Below are positions 24,130 to 36,539 of a stretch of DNA of 64,000 nucleotides, in pieces. Below the pieces are notes generated by a model. It was not told the DNA's origin. It saw only the letters and a program-made list of their open reading frames with translations, and did not search any database. This DNA is from Dugong dugon (taxonomy: Eukaryota; Chordata; Mammalia; Sirenia; Dugongidae), in contig CM057463.1 in NCBI GenBank assembly GCA_030035585.1, forward strand, positions 138,416,736 to 138,480,735. The letters are read 5' to 3'. How positions within the stretch are numbered: the first letter of the stretch is position 1; each line of letters starts with the position of its first letter. The position numbers and the translations under genes are program-made.

Positions 24130-25906
24130 TAAGAGGCAATTATGAAAGCCAGGTAAAAGTGATGATAATCTCTATACTGTACTGAACATAGATAGTTCTC
24201 AATCTTAAAATAGAGTATATTTCCAAAATGTTTATTTTTAAGTTAGTCATTTGCAATTTAGAAAGCACTGCCTCCAAAGAAACAATGTTATAAGTGATAA
24301 TTCCGTTTCTAAATTACTCCAGTTTGGCTGGAATACTACAAACAAAAGAGTAAAATATTATAACTGTTCTAGTAAATTTAAAAACTATACTTCAAATGCA
24401 TGTCCTTGAAAAACAGGCTTAGAGATAAAATGATAAAAGAGAAATTTCAATAGAGATTTTGACTGATTCTGTCCTTAAAGAGTTTGATGACAGTGATTCT
24501 TGATAATGCTAACATTACCTCAAAACGTATAGATTTCTTTTTCTTTCGGAAGATGTGTCCCGAGAATTACTTCCACACTAAACTGCTATGAACAGAATAT
24601 TCTAGGTTCATACAATAGAATCAGGAGAAACAACAGAAAGTGGTTCTCTTGTGATAAAGGAACAAAACGTGTAAGGGAGAAACAAATAGGAAGTTAAGAT
24701 GTATGCGCATATGTAAGACAGGATGCTTTAGGCAGAATTATTTGAACTTTGAAGTGGTGAGAGAAAGGCAAAAAGGAAGACCTCAGCTTCTGAATAAAAT
24801 CTCTCTGTGGATTCAGAAAGAGATGGTGATACCAGTTTCCTCACTTTCAAAATATGGATAATACCACTATCCAAAAGGGTCGTAATAAACACCTCCTCAT
24901 TCAGGACTCACGTGCAACAGGAGTTCAATATACGTGATTCCATATCTTTTTTTTTCCCAACAACCTCACAATGCAATTCTGAAGTAAGAGTTTATCACCA
25001 TTGATAGTACAATAAATGATAAACTGTTTTATTAAAACCTGCTGAATAAAATACGTACTTTTTACACGAGCAGATCTAAAACAAAGTAATGTTTTTTCTT
25101 TTGTCTTCCTTTTGTGCTTAGAATGTTCTATTTTGTTACAAACGCAAGATAGTTTATCAGACCAACGAACAACCTGAACAAGTTTCCTGATAGTAAAAAA
25201 AGCTAATGTCAGGCTCTATGAAAGAATTTATTTAGTTGGCCAAAGCATGCTACTTTGGTAAAAAGGAGCCTAAACAGGTTTCATTTCGCGTTGCTTGCTA
25301 TTTTATTACTTTTAAGATTAAAATAAATGCTGGACTGATTTGTATGTACATATTGGCTGAAACATAGTATATACAGCTTCTTGCTTTTTTTGTTAACAGT
25401 CATTCATTCAACAAATACCTGAATGCTGACTATGTGTCAGACCCTGTTCTAGGTGTTAGAGACAAAGTTACGAACAAAACAAAATCCTTGCCCTCAGGGA
25501 GTTGACATTCTAGTGTGGAAGACCCGCAACAAATAAACAAATGTACAAATAAGGTATGTTCTATGTCAGGTAGTAATAAGTGCAGTGAATATGCAGTGAT
25601 ATGGATGGGGTGCCAGAGAGATTGGGAATGAGTAATAAGGGCATAAAATGACGAAATGAGCCATATTAGCATTATCTAGGCTTGGACCAGGATGGGCAGG
25701 TAGGGCAGGACCAATAAGATTAGCTAAAGGACTAAATGTAAGAATTTAGAGAAGAGAGAATCAAGGATGATTCGAAGTTTGTTTGTTTTTTTACAAGAGG
25801 AACTGGAAGATTGAGGGTGGGACCTGGACTTCAGGGAAAAAGACTTGACTACAAATATCTGCATTCTCACTTAAAGCCATGAAAATGGAAAAGATCACAT
25901 AGAATG

Positions 25907-26335
25907 GTGCTACTCAAAGTTTAGTGTGCCTTGGAATCATCTGGAGAGTGTGTTAAAACACAGATTTCAAGGCTCCTCTCCCAGAGATTCTAATTTAGTA
26001 GGTCCTGGGTGGGACCTGGAAGACCCTGGGTGGAGCAAATGGTTAAGCACTCAGCTATTAACTGAAAAGTAGGTGGCTGGAATCCACCCAGAGGCACCTC
26101 GGAAGGCCTGGTGACCTACTTCCTAAAGAGCACAGCCATTGAAAACTCTATGGAGCACAGCTCTGCTCTGCAACATACGGGGTCACCATCAGTCAAAGTC
26201 AACTTGATGGCAACTGGTTTGGCTTTTGGTTGGGATGGGGTCTGAGAACATGAATTTCTAATAAGCTCCCAGCTAGTGCTGATTGTGTCTTCCTGGGAGT
26301 ACAATTTGAGTAGTGTTGACCTAGACAGTAAGTGT
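25907..26335 (+). mobile_element. hAT-Charlie-type non-autonomous element (MER20-like), split by an AfroSINE
   Basis: GTGCCTTGGAATCATCTGGA, TGTTAAAACACAGATT, CCCAGAGATTCTAATTTAGT, then after the SINE GAACATGAATTTCTAATAAG. This matches a common mammalian hAT-Charlie element; the exact family name is tentative. It lies inside the L2. Confidence 0.8.
26019..26230 (+). repeat. AfroSINE (long form) inside the hAT element
   Basis: Head AAGACCCTGGGTGGAGCAAA, tail AACTGGTTTGGCTTTTGG. TGGGTGGGACCTG before and TGGGATGGGGTCTG after look like a diverged target duplication within the hAT sequence. Confidence 0.93.
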
Positions 26336-27184
26336 TGATAGAAAAGAAGGTCCAAAGACTAAGCCTTCGGGTACTCATATACTAGGTGATCAGAGGATGA
26401 GGTGGGACCAACAACAGAGACAAGAAAGAGCCATCAGCGGGGTAAGCAGAGACTTAAATGATAGGGTAGTGTCATAAAAACTAGTGAAAAGTGTTTTAAG
26501 AAGAATGGAGTGTACAGATGTGTTAAATTGCTGCTGACAGGTAGAGACAGATGAAATCTGAGAATTACCATTAGATATTAGGTAATGAAAGGTTACTGGT
26601 GACCAGGAAAAAAAGCATTGGTGGGGATGTGGTGATGAAATCTAAACTGGAGTAGGTTCAAGAAGGATGGGAGGAGATGAACTGGTGACAGCAAGTATAG
26701 GTGGTCTTCTGGAGAATGTTTGCTATAAAAGAGAGCCAAGAAACAGGGAAGAAGCTTAAGATAGATTTGTGGAAGGAGCAAAGAAGACTTTTCAAAATTA
26801 AATATGGGAGGTATTATAGGCATTTATATTCTACTGAGAATGATCTAGATAGAAAAGTTGAAGTATATATTCAAATAAATATAGATGATGCAGGAGAGAA
26901 AGGATTGTTCCTAAGAGACAAGAAGGGATGGGATCTAGGGCACAAGCAGAAGTGACGGCCTTGGTTAGGACAACTTATCAACAGTGACGAGGGAATGGGG
27001 GATAAACAGGCACACATGCAGGGAGGCGTGGTATTAGAGCAGGCAGAGGTCCTCTTTGGATTGCTTCTATTTTCTCAGTCAGAGAAGAAGCAAGATGATC
27101 ATCTAAAAGTCAGAAAGACATTAGGTGAGTTAGGGGTTTGAAGATAAGAAATGAAAGTCATCTAGGAAAATGAGAGAGCCATTG

Positions 27185-27395
27185 GACTTGGATGATGGTC
27201 CTCGTATCTGCTACACATCAGAATTACCAGGGGTGCTTTTCAAAATTCCAATTTCCAGTCCATATCCCAGTTCAATTAAATCAAAATCTGGGGGAGAGGG
27301 TAGGAGCTATGCATCAGTATTTTAAAAGCTCAGCCAGTGATTCTGATATGTGGCCAGGTTTTAGAATCACAACACTAAGGTTCACCTGAGTTTAG
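27185..27395 (+). mobile_element. hAT-Charlie-type non-autonomous element
   Basis: CACATCAGAATTACCAGGGG, CATCAGTATTTTAAAAGCTC and AGTGATTCTGATATGTGG follow the order of a MER5/Charlie-group element. Inserted in the L2. Confidence 0.75.
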
Positions 27396-28299
27396 AGGTC
27401 ACAAATTGAAAATGAGACCAGACAGCATGGTGTGCATTTTTCACAAGTCACATTCCACCTTCCAAGTGCAGGCTAGGAGTAGGTGGAGAAATGGTTTAAC
27501 CACAAATGGGATTCTTAAAGACAAATTCAGACGAGGGAGGGGGCAAAGGAGTTGAGTGTGTAAGACACAAAGATTGATTATAGTCATGGATCATGGAATC
27601 TAAGCTGGATAGGAGAAGAAAAAGATGAAGGCAATATGAGTCAGAGAAAAGGTGGTAACTACCTACCAACAGGCTCTGCTACTGAAGAACTGTTGGAATT
27701 AAAGCCCTAAAATCAATGATCTGGGAAGATGGAATGTGTTGGTTTGAGTGAGATGCTTTCAATTGGGATTTTGAAGGTGTGCAGTAATTGGTAATGACAG
27801 GGTCTATGTAGGACTATGGATAACTGAGGTAGGGCTGAAGAAAAAAACTGGGAAAAAAGAAGTTCAATAAGTTGGAAGACCAAGGAAATGGAAGGTCCAT
27901 ATACATAAACATTAAAACTGTCAATAATAGTAGAATGAATATCACTGAAGAGAGTGACAGTGATCTAGAAGCTAAAACCTCAGAGAAGGAGGGAGAATGA
28001 AACAGAGGCTTTGTAGATATTATATTTAAGCACTTTAATAAGAAGTCAAAATGAGCTCACCATAAATATGTTACTTCTTTAACTAGAATAATCAAATAAT
28101 ACTAAGCCATAAAAGCATTGACTTAATATAATTATCAATAAAGGCACTGAAAGTATATTTAAATCTATTTAATTCACAACATATCATAGCATTAATACTT
28201 TACCACAAATCTTCAAGCTTATCATCAAATAAACTTTGATTTTTGAAAGGGTACTAAGTCCATTCGATGGACAAAATAAGCGGCAGACTACAAAAATGG

Positions 28300-28757
28300 C
28301 CAAAACTATTTTGGAGAAAGTGCCCTTTTCAATGTGACACTGCAGCATCTCCCATCAAAAGTCAGTCTATTTCTCTATCCCTTGAATCCGGGTGGTCTTG
28401 TGAGTTGCTTTGGCCAGGAGAATATAGCAGAAGCGGCGATGTGCCAGTTCTAAGCCTCAGTCTCAAGAGGACTTGCATATTCCTATTTTCCCTCTTGAAT
28501 CTCTGCTACTGCCATGTGAACAAACCAGGCTAGCATGGTCCACAACATGAGCCAACCATCCCATTCAATAGCTGGGTACCAAACACCATACATATGAGTG
28601 AGGTCACCCTACACCATCCAGGGCCCAGCCAAAATCAGCTGAGCCTGGCCCAGAGTAGCAGAACTGCCCAGCTGACCCATTGACTCATGAGCTGTAACAA
28701 ATGACGGCTAAGTTTGGTGGTGGTTTGTTACACAGCAAAATTCAACTGATATAGTAT
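28300..28757 (+). repeat. Old LTR-like interspersed repeat
   Basis: Words such as CCCTTGAATCCGGGTGGTCT, GCTTTGGCCAGGAGAATA and the end GTTTGTTACACAGCAA are shared with a very common placental repeat that I think is an MLT1-like LTR; the family assignment is tentative. Fossil, no coding capacity seen. Confidence 0.5.
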
Positions 28758-28854
28758 CTCTTTGTGCCCCTTAGTTTATTTCTAACTTTTCCTACCTATG
28801 CTTACAGAACAAAGTCAAAGATCAAAATTAACTGTAGTCAATTGCATTTTATCC

Positions 28855-29268
28855 AAAAGATTTCACATTCCTGTTCATCACCATGAGATGTGCAGTTTTA
28901 TGTGAGGGAGGAATATACACCCCTGTCCCACTGACACTGAGCTTTGCTGTGTAACTTTCTTTGGCCAAGGGCATGTGAGCAGTTGTGACATGTGTCACAT
29001 CTGAGTGAAAGCATTAAGAGTTAGTGCACCTTTCTGCCAGCTCTCTTCCTTTTCTTCCCCTCTGCTGTGAGAACAGATGTCCCCAAGAGGAGGTACTCCT
29101 CCACCCTGGATGCTGGAATGATAAGCGATGTGGAACAAGAGCCTAAAGCCAGTCTGTGGTTGCTGTAGCCTATGTATAAACCTAAGCGATTTCTGCTATT
29201 GTAGACCATTGAAATTTGGGGATTGTTTGTTACACAAAATAACCTAGTGAAAGCTGACTGATATAGTT
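28855..29268 (+). repeat. Old LTR-like interspersed repeat, second type
   Basis: GGCCAAGGGCATGTGAGCAG, CCCCTCTGCTGTGAGAACAG and the end TTTGGGGATTGTTTGTTACA are those of a common placental LTR-like repeat, probably MLT1-related. Tentative. It lies head-to-tail with the preceding one. Confidence 0.5.
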
Positions 29269-29749
29269 ACTGAAGAGTAACCTTCCAAAGCAAATCATTT
29301 CGGTGGAAGAGAGGTTTTAGTTTTAACTTTACATAAAACTATTTTGTTTTTTAATATGTAAAATACTTTGTTCTTTCACTCTCTATTGTTAGTCTAATAT
29401 TTTACCTCACCCTTATTGGAAAGGATCCTTTAGTTATTTAAAATAGTACTTTTATAGAATGTATTATCATTGCTAATTACTCAAAAACATCAATAAATAT
29501 TGCCATTAAGAAGTCTATATGATAGACAAAAAAATCTACAAAGGCTGTTTCTCCCATGGAGACCCCTGTGACTCCCACATACATACATACACGCATAGAT
29601 ACAAGGAAGGAAGCTTGCTCTAGTGAGGAGTATATCCTACTTCTAAAATAGAAGACAGGATAAATGCTAACCAACTGAAGAGATTCTAAGAACAATGAAT
29701 ACAGATGGTACTTTGTCAGAGAGACTGCTGGACTGAGAAGGGCACTTAC

Positions 29750-29877
29750 TGGGCTGGGGATAGAGTCAGGATCCAGCTTCTTCTGGGGCTGGGGTGGACC
29801 AGCCATCTGTGCGGGACCTCCAGGGAAGCCTCCTGGGTAGGAGAGTGGTGCACCTGCCATCTGAGGACCATAGCTGG
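29750..29877 (-). CDS. SEC24D: SEC24D exon 6
   Basis: 128 nt with the downstream acceptor (or 131 nt with the upstream one), phase 1 in and phase 0 out. The donor is AGCCCA|GTAAGT. It encodes roughly residues 225-267: [20 protein letters not shown], then [20 protein letters not shown]. The acceptor is AAGCAG, so two in-frame starts three bases apart are possible (29880 or 29877). The shorter form matches the human length as I recall it. [11 protein letters not shown] marks the junction of the disordered arm and the conserved core. Confidence 0.95.
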
Positions 29878-29880
29878 CTG

Positions 29881-30206
29881 CTTGAAGACAATTTTTAAAA
29901 GAAATGACTATAACCATAAACCCTAGATATAGGGCTAATGGACAATATTATGCTGCATTTTTTATCGTATTATATACATACTATTTTATTAATTTATCTA
30001 ATTAATTATTTAATGTATTCTATTTTCTACAGGGAGTTAGGTGTGAATATCTGTAGTTTCCCCTTTCTTCGCTGTTGCCACACTATTCAAAAACCACCAT
30101 TCCTTAACAGTAAGTGATAGATGCCTAGTAACACAGGAACAAACATTTCCCGTCAAGGGTATCCCTAGGTAACCCAAAGCCTTCCTCTGAGCCCTGCCCA
30201 CCTTAC
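29881..30206 (-). other. SEC24D: SEC24D intron 5
   Basis: About 0.33 kb, the shortest intron in the window, with no repeat recognised. Its 3' end carries the AAGCAG tandem acceptor before exon 6. Confidence 0.85.
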
Positions 30207-30482
30207 CCTGCTGTGGAGGATATCCAGCACCCAGGGTCTGTCCCGGAAGAGGTGGGGGCTGGTACTGGGCATTCGGAGGAGCAGGCCCAGGAAGCCCATC
30301 CGGCCTGTGTGTTGGTGGAGACAAGGGTGAAGGGCCAGGGCCATTTAGTGCAGTGGGTGGTGGTGGGAGAACCTGAGACCCAGGCTGCAAAATGGACGGC
30401 TGTGGAGGTCGAGGAGGACCCTGGAATGGTGCTGCTGACGGAGGGCCAGGGGGGCCCTGGCTGGGGGGACCCATACCCGAAC
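30207..30482 (-). CDS. SEC24D: SEC24D exon 5
   Basis: The largest exon here, 276 nt, phase 1 in and phase 1 out. The acceptor is TTTCTCGCACAG and the donor CAGCAGG|GTAAGG. It encodes residues 133-225, including [44 protein letters not shown] and [20 protein letters not shown]. Proline and glycine dominate. Human SEC24D has the same blocks in the same order. The exon is noticeably GC-rich against the AT-rich introns, which also produces sizeable open frames in other frames that are not genes. Confidence 0.96.
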
Positions 30483-31816
30483 CTGTGCGAGAAAGAAGAC
30501 CAGCCCACTTAAATGCCACATTTCTCAACTCTCTAACTTCTAAAAACTACACTATGGGGACAGTTATTTTCTTGACAGAAAGCAAGAAGGCACCCTTATA
30601 AATCACGTTTTGCCCCAAGATAGAATCTTCACTCAGAAAGTGATACAAGTGCTCTTTGGGGCATTTTATCTAGCTGGAGAATTCAAAAAGGGTAAAAGCA
30701 ACATTTATAACTTTAGTGAGAAAACTAGTGGGATACATTTTAACTTAAGTTGCATTAACTTTACGTGGTGCATGCCATTAATTAAGGAATCATTTCTGGT
30801 ACAAAATCTAAAAAATTATGTGGAAGAAAATTTTATCACATATCATGTATTATTTAGGTAACACACATTCAGTAAATCATGTGCATCTTATGCGTGACTT
30901 GATCAAATGGACTTCAGAGCTAGGTAGAAACAACCAGAGAGAAAGGATGGGCTGCTAACACACTTTCCAATCATTTTAGAAATAGCTGTGAAACCAGATG
31001 ACTTTTTCCTTTCTCTAATTATGTGAAACTGAGATATATTTTTGGAGACGTTATCCACTTTGAAATCAGTAAAAGACAGGAAATATTCTGAGGGGTTTTT
31101 ACCAATACTTCAAAAAACTAATTTTAAGTCAGATGGAAACATTCTTCATCAAAATAAATGGCTGACCATTGCTGCTATGGCACTGGAGATTTCTACGGCT
31201 CCTAGAATATATAGCATTTCTATTGACATAAATCTCCATACTGTAACTGTTTTTTCTCCTATTAGTCTCTTTTTTGCCTTGCAACATCTGAGTTTCCATT
31301 CTTTCCATGATCTAAACACAGAATTAAAATGTACTGTGAAACAATGGGTATTATATTTTCAATTTGGGGGCCCCATAATAAGCAACATAAGGGTAAAACT
31401 ACCCTCATATACACTGAATTGCACATGTAGAAACTATTGAATTGCTGTATGTTCTGCTGTATACATAGTCAACAACAAAAAATAAAATATACAAAAAAAC
31501 TACCCTTGTATTTCTAAAAATAATTTCACTATTCTAATGTCTATTTGTGAAGTCAGCATTTTTGGTTATTTATTGTTTTGCTATTGAACATAAGGTATTC
31601 TGAGGGTCCTCCAATTTACCTGAAAATAAATGGTAGTATGATCAAGAAAAAAACTACTTACAGTCATACATAATACAGATAGTTTATATAAAAGTATCCA
31701 GAAAACTACTTCAATATAAAATGCCAGTTATATCTATTTTAAAAATGAAGAAAATCTTTCCATTGAAAATAATCAAGGCATAAGGTAGTCAATGAATCTA
31801 ATAATGAAACTTGTAC
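30483..31816 (-). other. SEC24D: SEC24D intron 4
   Basis: About 1.3 kb. The only repeat recognised is a short L1-type 3' terminal piece at 31411-31500. The 132-codon open frame at 31042-31440 on the plus strand resembles nothing known and is AT-rich; I treat it as chance. The remainder shows nothing recognisable. Confidence 0.75.
31411..31500 (+). repeat. L1-type 3' terminal fragment
   Basis: ACTGAATTGCACATGTAGAA and the A-rich end match the last 90 bp of the copy at 43702-44503. Confidence 0.75.
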
Positions 31817-31965
31817 CATAGTTGTTAATTTGCATGGCATTGAGCTGATTGCCCAGGTGGGTGACAGATGAAGTGGATACAGGACGTGGATAAGCCGATG
31901 GTGTAGAGGATGAGTATGGTGCATAGGAGGGTGCTACATTGTTGACTGGTGGAAGTCCTGGAAAT
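31817..31965 (-). CDS. SEC24D: SEC24D exon 4
   Basis: 149 nt, phase 2 in and phase 1 out. The acceptor is CTTCTCTCAG; the donor TATG|GTACAAG is weaker than consensus. It encodes residues 83-133: [19 protein letters not shown], then [16 protein letters not shown] and NAMQINNYG. The order and motifs match human SEC24D (FPGPPPVNNVA, TSSVTQLG, AMQINSYG). Ser/Pro/Tyr-rich N-terminal region. Confidence 0.95.
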
Positions 31966-32223
31966 CTGAGAGAAGAAAAAAGGGTGCTAACATAGAATCT
32001 CATAAGCAAATGACACATGACAAATATCAATAACTTGTAAAATTAAATCAGCTTGTTAAGGAGGCACTAGGAAAATGACTTTAACCTTGATGTGAGCTCA
32101 AAATGAGTCATGTGGCATCATCTCCTATCTATGCTCACATATTAGCGCAAAAAATCCCATGTGACAACAGAAGTGGCTTTGGAAATTCATTTAGGAAACT
32201 AAGCCTACAAAAGCTTTATGTAC

Positions 32224-32387
32224 CAGTACATATACTCACTGCCATCGAGTGTATTCTGACTCATAGCCACCCTACAGGACAGAAGAGAACTGCCCCATAG
32301 GGTTTCCAAGGAGCACCTGGTGGATTCAAACTGCCAACCTTTTGGTTAGCAACTGTAGTTCTTAACCACTATGCCACCAGGGTTTCC
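32224..32387 (-). repeat. AfroSINE (short form)
   Basis: Reverse copy, AGGGTTTCCAAGGAGCACC block. AAAGCTTTATGTAC before and AAAGCCTTACATAC after suggest a diverged target duplication. Confidence 0.94.
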
Positions 32388-35047
32388 AAAGCCTTACATA
32401 CACTAGAGTTAATGACCAATAGAACAGAAAAAAACAAACAAACAAACAAAAAAAACCTAAAATGCTTTGTGGTTGTAGCTCTACTATCATTTTGCTTATA
32501 TCCTACCCAGCTTTTAAAACAAAACGTCACCTGTGGTATAATTTGAGTAGAAAGGACAGTCTCTATAAAACAGTACTTGAAATGAACAACCCAGTAAGCT
32601 CTGAAATCGCTCACTTTTTTAAATCTAAAAATTTCATCACCTTTGATTTAGTTTGAATTTACTATATGTTTATTTTTCCTTGTTTTGTATGAAACAAGTG
32701 GCCATCAACAAGTTTCCCACTATGGTTCCTCTGCCAAATGAGGTTCAAGCATTCCTGCAGTCACATCATAACTTCTTTTCTTATCAGTTTTAAATTTTAA
32801 ATAAAAAATAAAATCTCCCAGATGGAATACTCTGATTTCAATTCTTTTGTCTGTAAACTGGAGGCTATTTCTCCAGGGTCCTACATCCTTGCCTTTCGCC
32901 ACCACTGCCATTGAAATGGGGGCTGAGTCTGAGAGAGGCCAGTGGCTTGCCTAAAGTCCTGTAACTTATTTGTGATAAAGCTGTAATCAGCCTTCTTACA
33001 GTTCTTTGTAAGTGAGTTTCCAAAATATCATGCTAATTTTCTCTTGTCACTTTTCCCCATATATTTTGAACTGAATAGTTATTATAAAACAAAAGTTAAG
33101 ATTAATCTTCATACCATTACTCTGACTTAAGATATTAAGCATATTTCCAGGATGATAAGATCCCATTCTACGGTCAAATGGATGAATGATCAAAATGCTT
33201 TCTCTGTGTAACTCACAAGTACAAGTTACCCTATAGCAGAGAACTGCTTATGAAGGGATTTAAGTTAGAATTAATGAAATTTTAACCCCAAAATTTTGAT
33301 AATCAAAATTTCCTTTAAAGCCCATAGTGTCCATTTCCTCTCCTGCCAAAAACTGAAAAAAGGTTAAACTAAGCACTCTTTGATTTAATTAATTTTGAGG
33401 AAAAAATAAAGATGGAAAATATAAAAGTTAACTTTTCACAGTAAAAATTTTCTTTATATCTCTAATCTATTAATGATACTGGGAGTAAAACACGCAAAAT
33501 AACTCTAGACATGCTTCACACATTTAAAATATGTTGTGATTACTCAGGAATGATTTTAAGAATTGTCTTAAAGATCTGTTTTGAAAATCCATTGTTTCAT
33601 AAAAAGAAAGTAATTTTTTTTAAGAAATAGTAATTTTTGTCTTTTTTTTAACCCAGTCATAGGGATATAAATATGTATGGAGTAATTACACACAGGCAGA
33701 ATGTGCATGCTCTATACGTGTATATAACAGATACAGTTTGAGATATGGTTACAGGGCTAGGGTCTGATAAGCAAGAACTTGGGAACTAGCAGTTAAAATT
33801 TTTTTTTTTTAAGTGCTATTCAATTATTTGGGAAAACAATTCCCAAAACATTTTCACAGATGTTTCACAAATGTTAATGTTTAAAATACAAAATTCTGTG
33901 AATCATTTGTAATAAAGACAATATAAATAGGACAAAAAATATTGCAAACATAAGTTATGAAACAAGCAGCTTCAGGTATTCTTCTAACTCAATGGTCAAA
34001 AATTAAAATGGTCAAATTAAAAAATACAGAATAAGAGAATGTACAACCATCAGCTATTACTTTTGATCCATAAATGCCTACCAATTACTCATTGCTTTAT
34101 GTGTATGTCTTAGGAGTTAGGCTTCTGAAATTAACACATCATTTTCTTCTGACCAACTTAGATAACTATTTCTCTTATTTTTCTTACTCCCTACTTTTCC
34201 ACTGCAACCAATTTCTTAGTCAATAGGCTCGCCCATAACATCTTCACTTTGGGAAGCTGAGTCTCCTCTCCTCCATCAGTTTACCATTTTGTGATTAAAA
34301 CAAATCAGTTACTACCTGACTTTTTCCCTTGTAATTAAAAATGGAGATTTTTAGGTCTTATTCAGTATAGTAATCCTATCCAGCAGTAACTCTACGTAGA
34401 TAACTTTAGTACCCCTTACACCAAGTTTAAGGCATTTATTCTGCCTCAGCCAAGATCAAAAGTACGGATGACTAATTACGATTTTTAAATCTGATGAATC
34501 ATTACCTTTGAAATGTCAACATTTTAAAAATACACATTTTAAATTTAAATCTACTTAGTGATTCTAAATTATATTTTGATTTTATTTGATGAAGTAAAAA
34601 TTATGGGATTCCTTTGATGGATCATCTAAGTAAGGACACAGATGCAATGCTATAATCATCAAAGAAAGGTGGTGCACTGCCCATGGTCTCTGACAACCTC
34701 AGACTTCAGACTGGTGTGATTCATCTGCACAATCACCACACCCTTTTCCCTTGCTTTGCACTATATACACAGAACAGTGTCCTATGAGGGCAACGTAGCA
34801 TGGTGACCATGGAGGTGTACATTGAAAAATCAAATCTCTCCCTTTTCCACCCTTCAGCCAAAGATTAGAGAGGCCCATAAAACAAACAATAATACACGTA
34901 GCTCAACCATGTATACAAGACTAAATGGGCACACCAGCCCAGGGGCAAGGACAAGAAGACAGGAGGGGACAGGAAAGCTGGATGAAGGGAAATAGGGAAT
35001 CTAAGGTCCAGAAGGGGAGAGTGTTGACATGTTGCAGGGTTGGCAAC

Positions 35048-35576
35048 TGTCAAGGATTGAATTGTGTCCCCCAAAAAATGTGTGTAGCAACTTGGCTAGG
35101 TCATGATTCCCAGTATTGTATGACTGTGTAATCTGATGTGATTTCCTTATGTGTTGTAAACTCTATCACTATGACGAGGTTATATGTGATCTCTTTATGT
35201 GTTATAAATTCTATCACTGTGAAGAGGTTATGCTGATGAGGTTAACAAGATTAGATAGTGTCTTAATCCAATCTCTTTTGAGATATAAAAGAGAGAAGCG
35301 AGCAGAGACACATGGGAACCTCATACCACCAAGAAAGAAGTGCTGGGAGCAGAGGGCGTCCTTTGGACCTGAGGTTCCTGCACAGAGAAGCTCCCAGACC
35401 AAGGGAAGACTGATGACATGGACCTCACTCCAGAGCCAACAGAGAAAGTGTTCCCTTGGAGCTGATGCCCTGAATTTGGACTTCTAGCCTACTGGACTGT
35501 GAGAAAATAAACTTGTCTTTGCTAAATCCATCCACTTGTGGTATTTCTGTTACAGCAGCACTAGATGACTAAGACA
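35048..35576 (+). mobile_element. Solo LTR, ERVL/MaLR type (whole-looking)
   Basis: 529 bp, starting TGTCAAGG and ending TAAGACA, with 5-bp duplication GCAAC (35043-35047, 35577-35581). Same family as 12075-12557 (AACTTGGCTAGGTCATGATT, CCACTTGTGGTATTTCTGTT). It contains a short internal direct repeat (near 35138-35230) absent from the other copy. No internal region. Confidence 0.9.
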
Positions 35577-36084
35577 GCAACCAATGTTACAAAACAATAT
35601 GCGTATTAATTGTTTAATGAGAAACTAATTAGCTCTGTTAACCTTCATCTAAAGTACAATAAAAAATATATATCCAAAAAAAAGGAAAAGTTTCTTTTAA
35701 CAAAAACCTTTTCTACTCAAGCACCTTTGCATTTCATCTTATGCTTTTATTTTTATGACCATTCTTTAAGTGTTCATGAACCAAAAGAAAAAAGGCATTT
35801 TGTAAACTGTACAGACAGATAAAGGTTAAATCTATTCTAGGCTGCAAAAAAAAAAAAAAAAAAACCGTTCCTTTCTTCTTCATTTCTTAGCTCCATTTCC
35901 AAACTTCAATTCACTGTATAAGTTGAAGTAAGTGAATAGTGGAGGAGAAGGAGTAAAATCTGTCAGTGCTTCCATGGCAATCAAAAAAAAAGCAGATTAT
36001 TAAATTGAGCTGTACTGAGTTACTGGACTGAACTAACAGAAAGGGCAAACTACAGACTGCCTTTTCTATAGCCAATGGAAATGA

Positions 36085-36310
36085 TACTGATAATCAGTAA
36101 CACACATTGAATCCTTCATGGGCGCTATCCACTGTGCAATGTACTTTCCATACGTCTTCAAAATCCTCAAAACCACATTATTATTGTTCCAATTTTGATG
36201 AGCAAACCAAGGTATGTAGAAGTTAAGTAACTTGCCCAGCTACCAACTGCCTGAGCCAAGAGTAGCAAGCATGTCCTTCTGATAACAGGGTCTACGCCAG
36301 ATCCTATATT
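36085..36310 (-). repeat. MIR
   Basis: Reverse MIR: CCACTGTGCAATGTACTTTC, TCCTCAAAACCACATTATTA, GTTAAGTAACTTGCCCAGC. Confidence 0.85.
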
Positions 36311-36539
36311 GAGTGCACAATCACATAGCTAGGTCTGTCTCATGACAAAGCCTATGATTTACTTCCTCTTAAGCAATATAACTCAATGAAATAAACAGAA
36401 ATAATCAAAAAGGTCAATCTAATACAGGCTAATACTACTAGCCAAAAACTTTTAACTTCAAATCAGCTGTTCCATCTTTACATTTCTAAGAAAAAACATC
36501 TGAGATGCCTGGAAGTTCACAATAACTATCTCCCCACAA

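Larger units (their letters stand above)
25385..27990 (-). repeat. L2 LINE, about 2.6 kb, interrupted by three insertions
   Basis: Begins with the reverse L2 3' end (TCATTCATTCAACAAATACC, CCTTGCCCTCAGGGAGTTGA). It continues through the coding part; near 26600-26760 the minus strand encodes PSFLNLLQFRFHHHIPTNAF, a decayed form of the L2 reverse transcriptase motif LQSGFRPHHSTETA. The element is cut by hAT copies at 25907-26335 (itself holding an AfroSINE) and 27185-27395. Coding sequence is full of breaks. The left and middle parts are firm, the end past 27.4 kb less so. Confidence 0.82.

Noticed and set aside
30213-30601. Plus-strand ORFs of 99 and 69 codons
   Set aside because: Shadows of SEC24D exon 5, which is GC-rich and codes on the minus strand.
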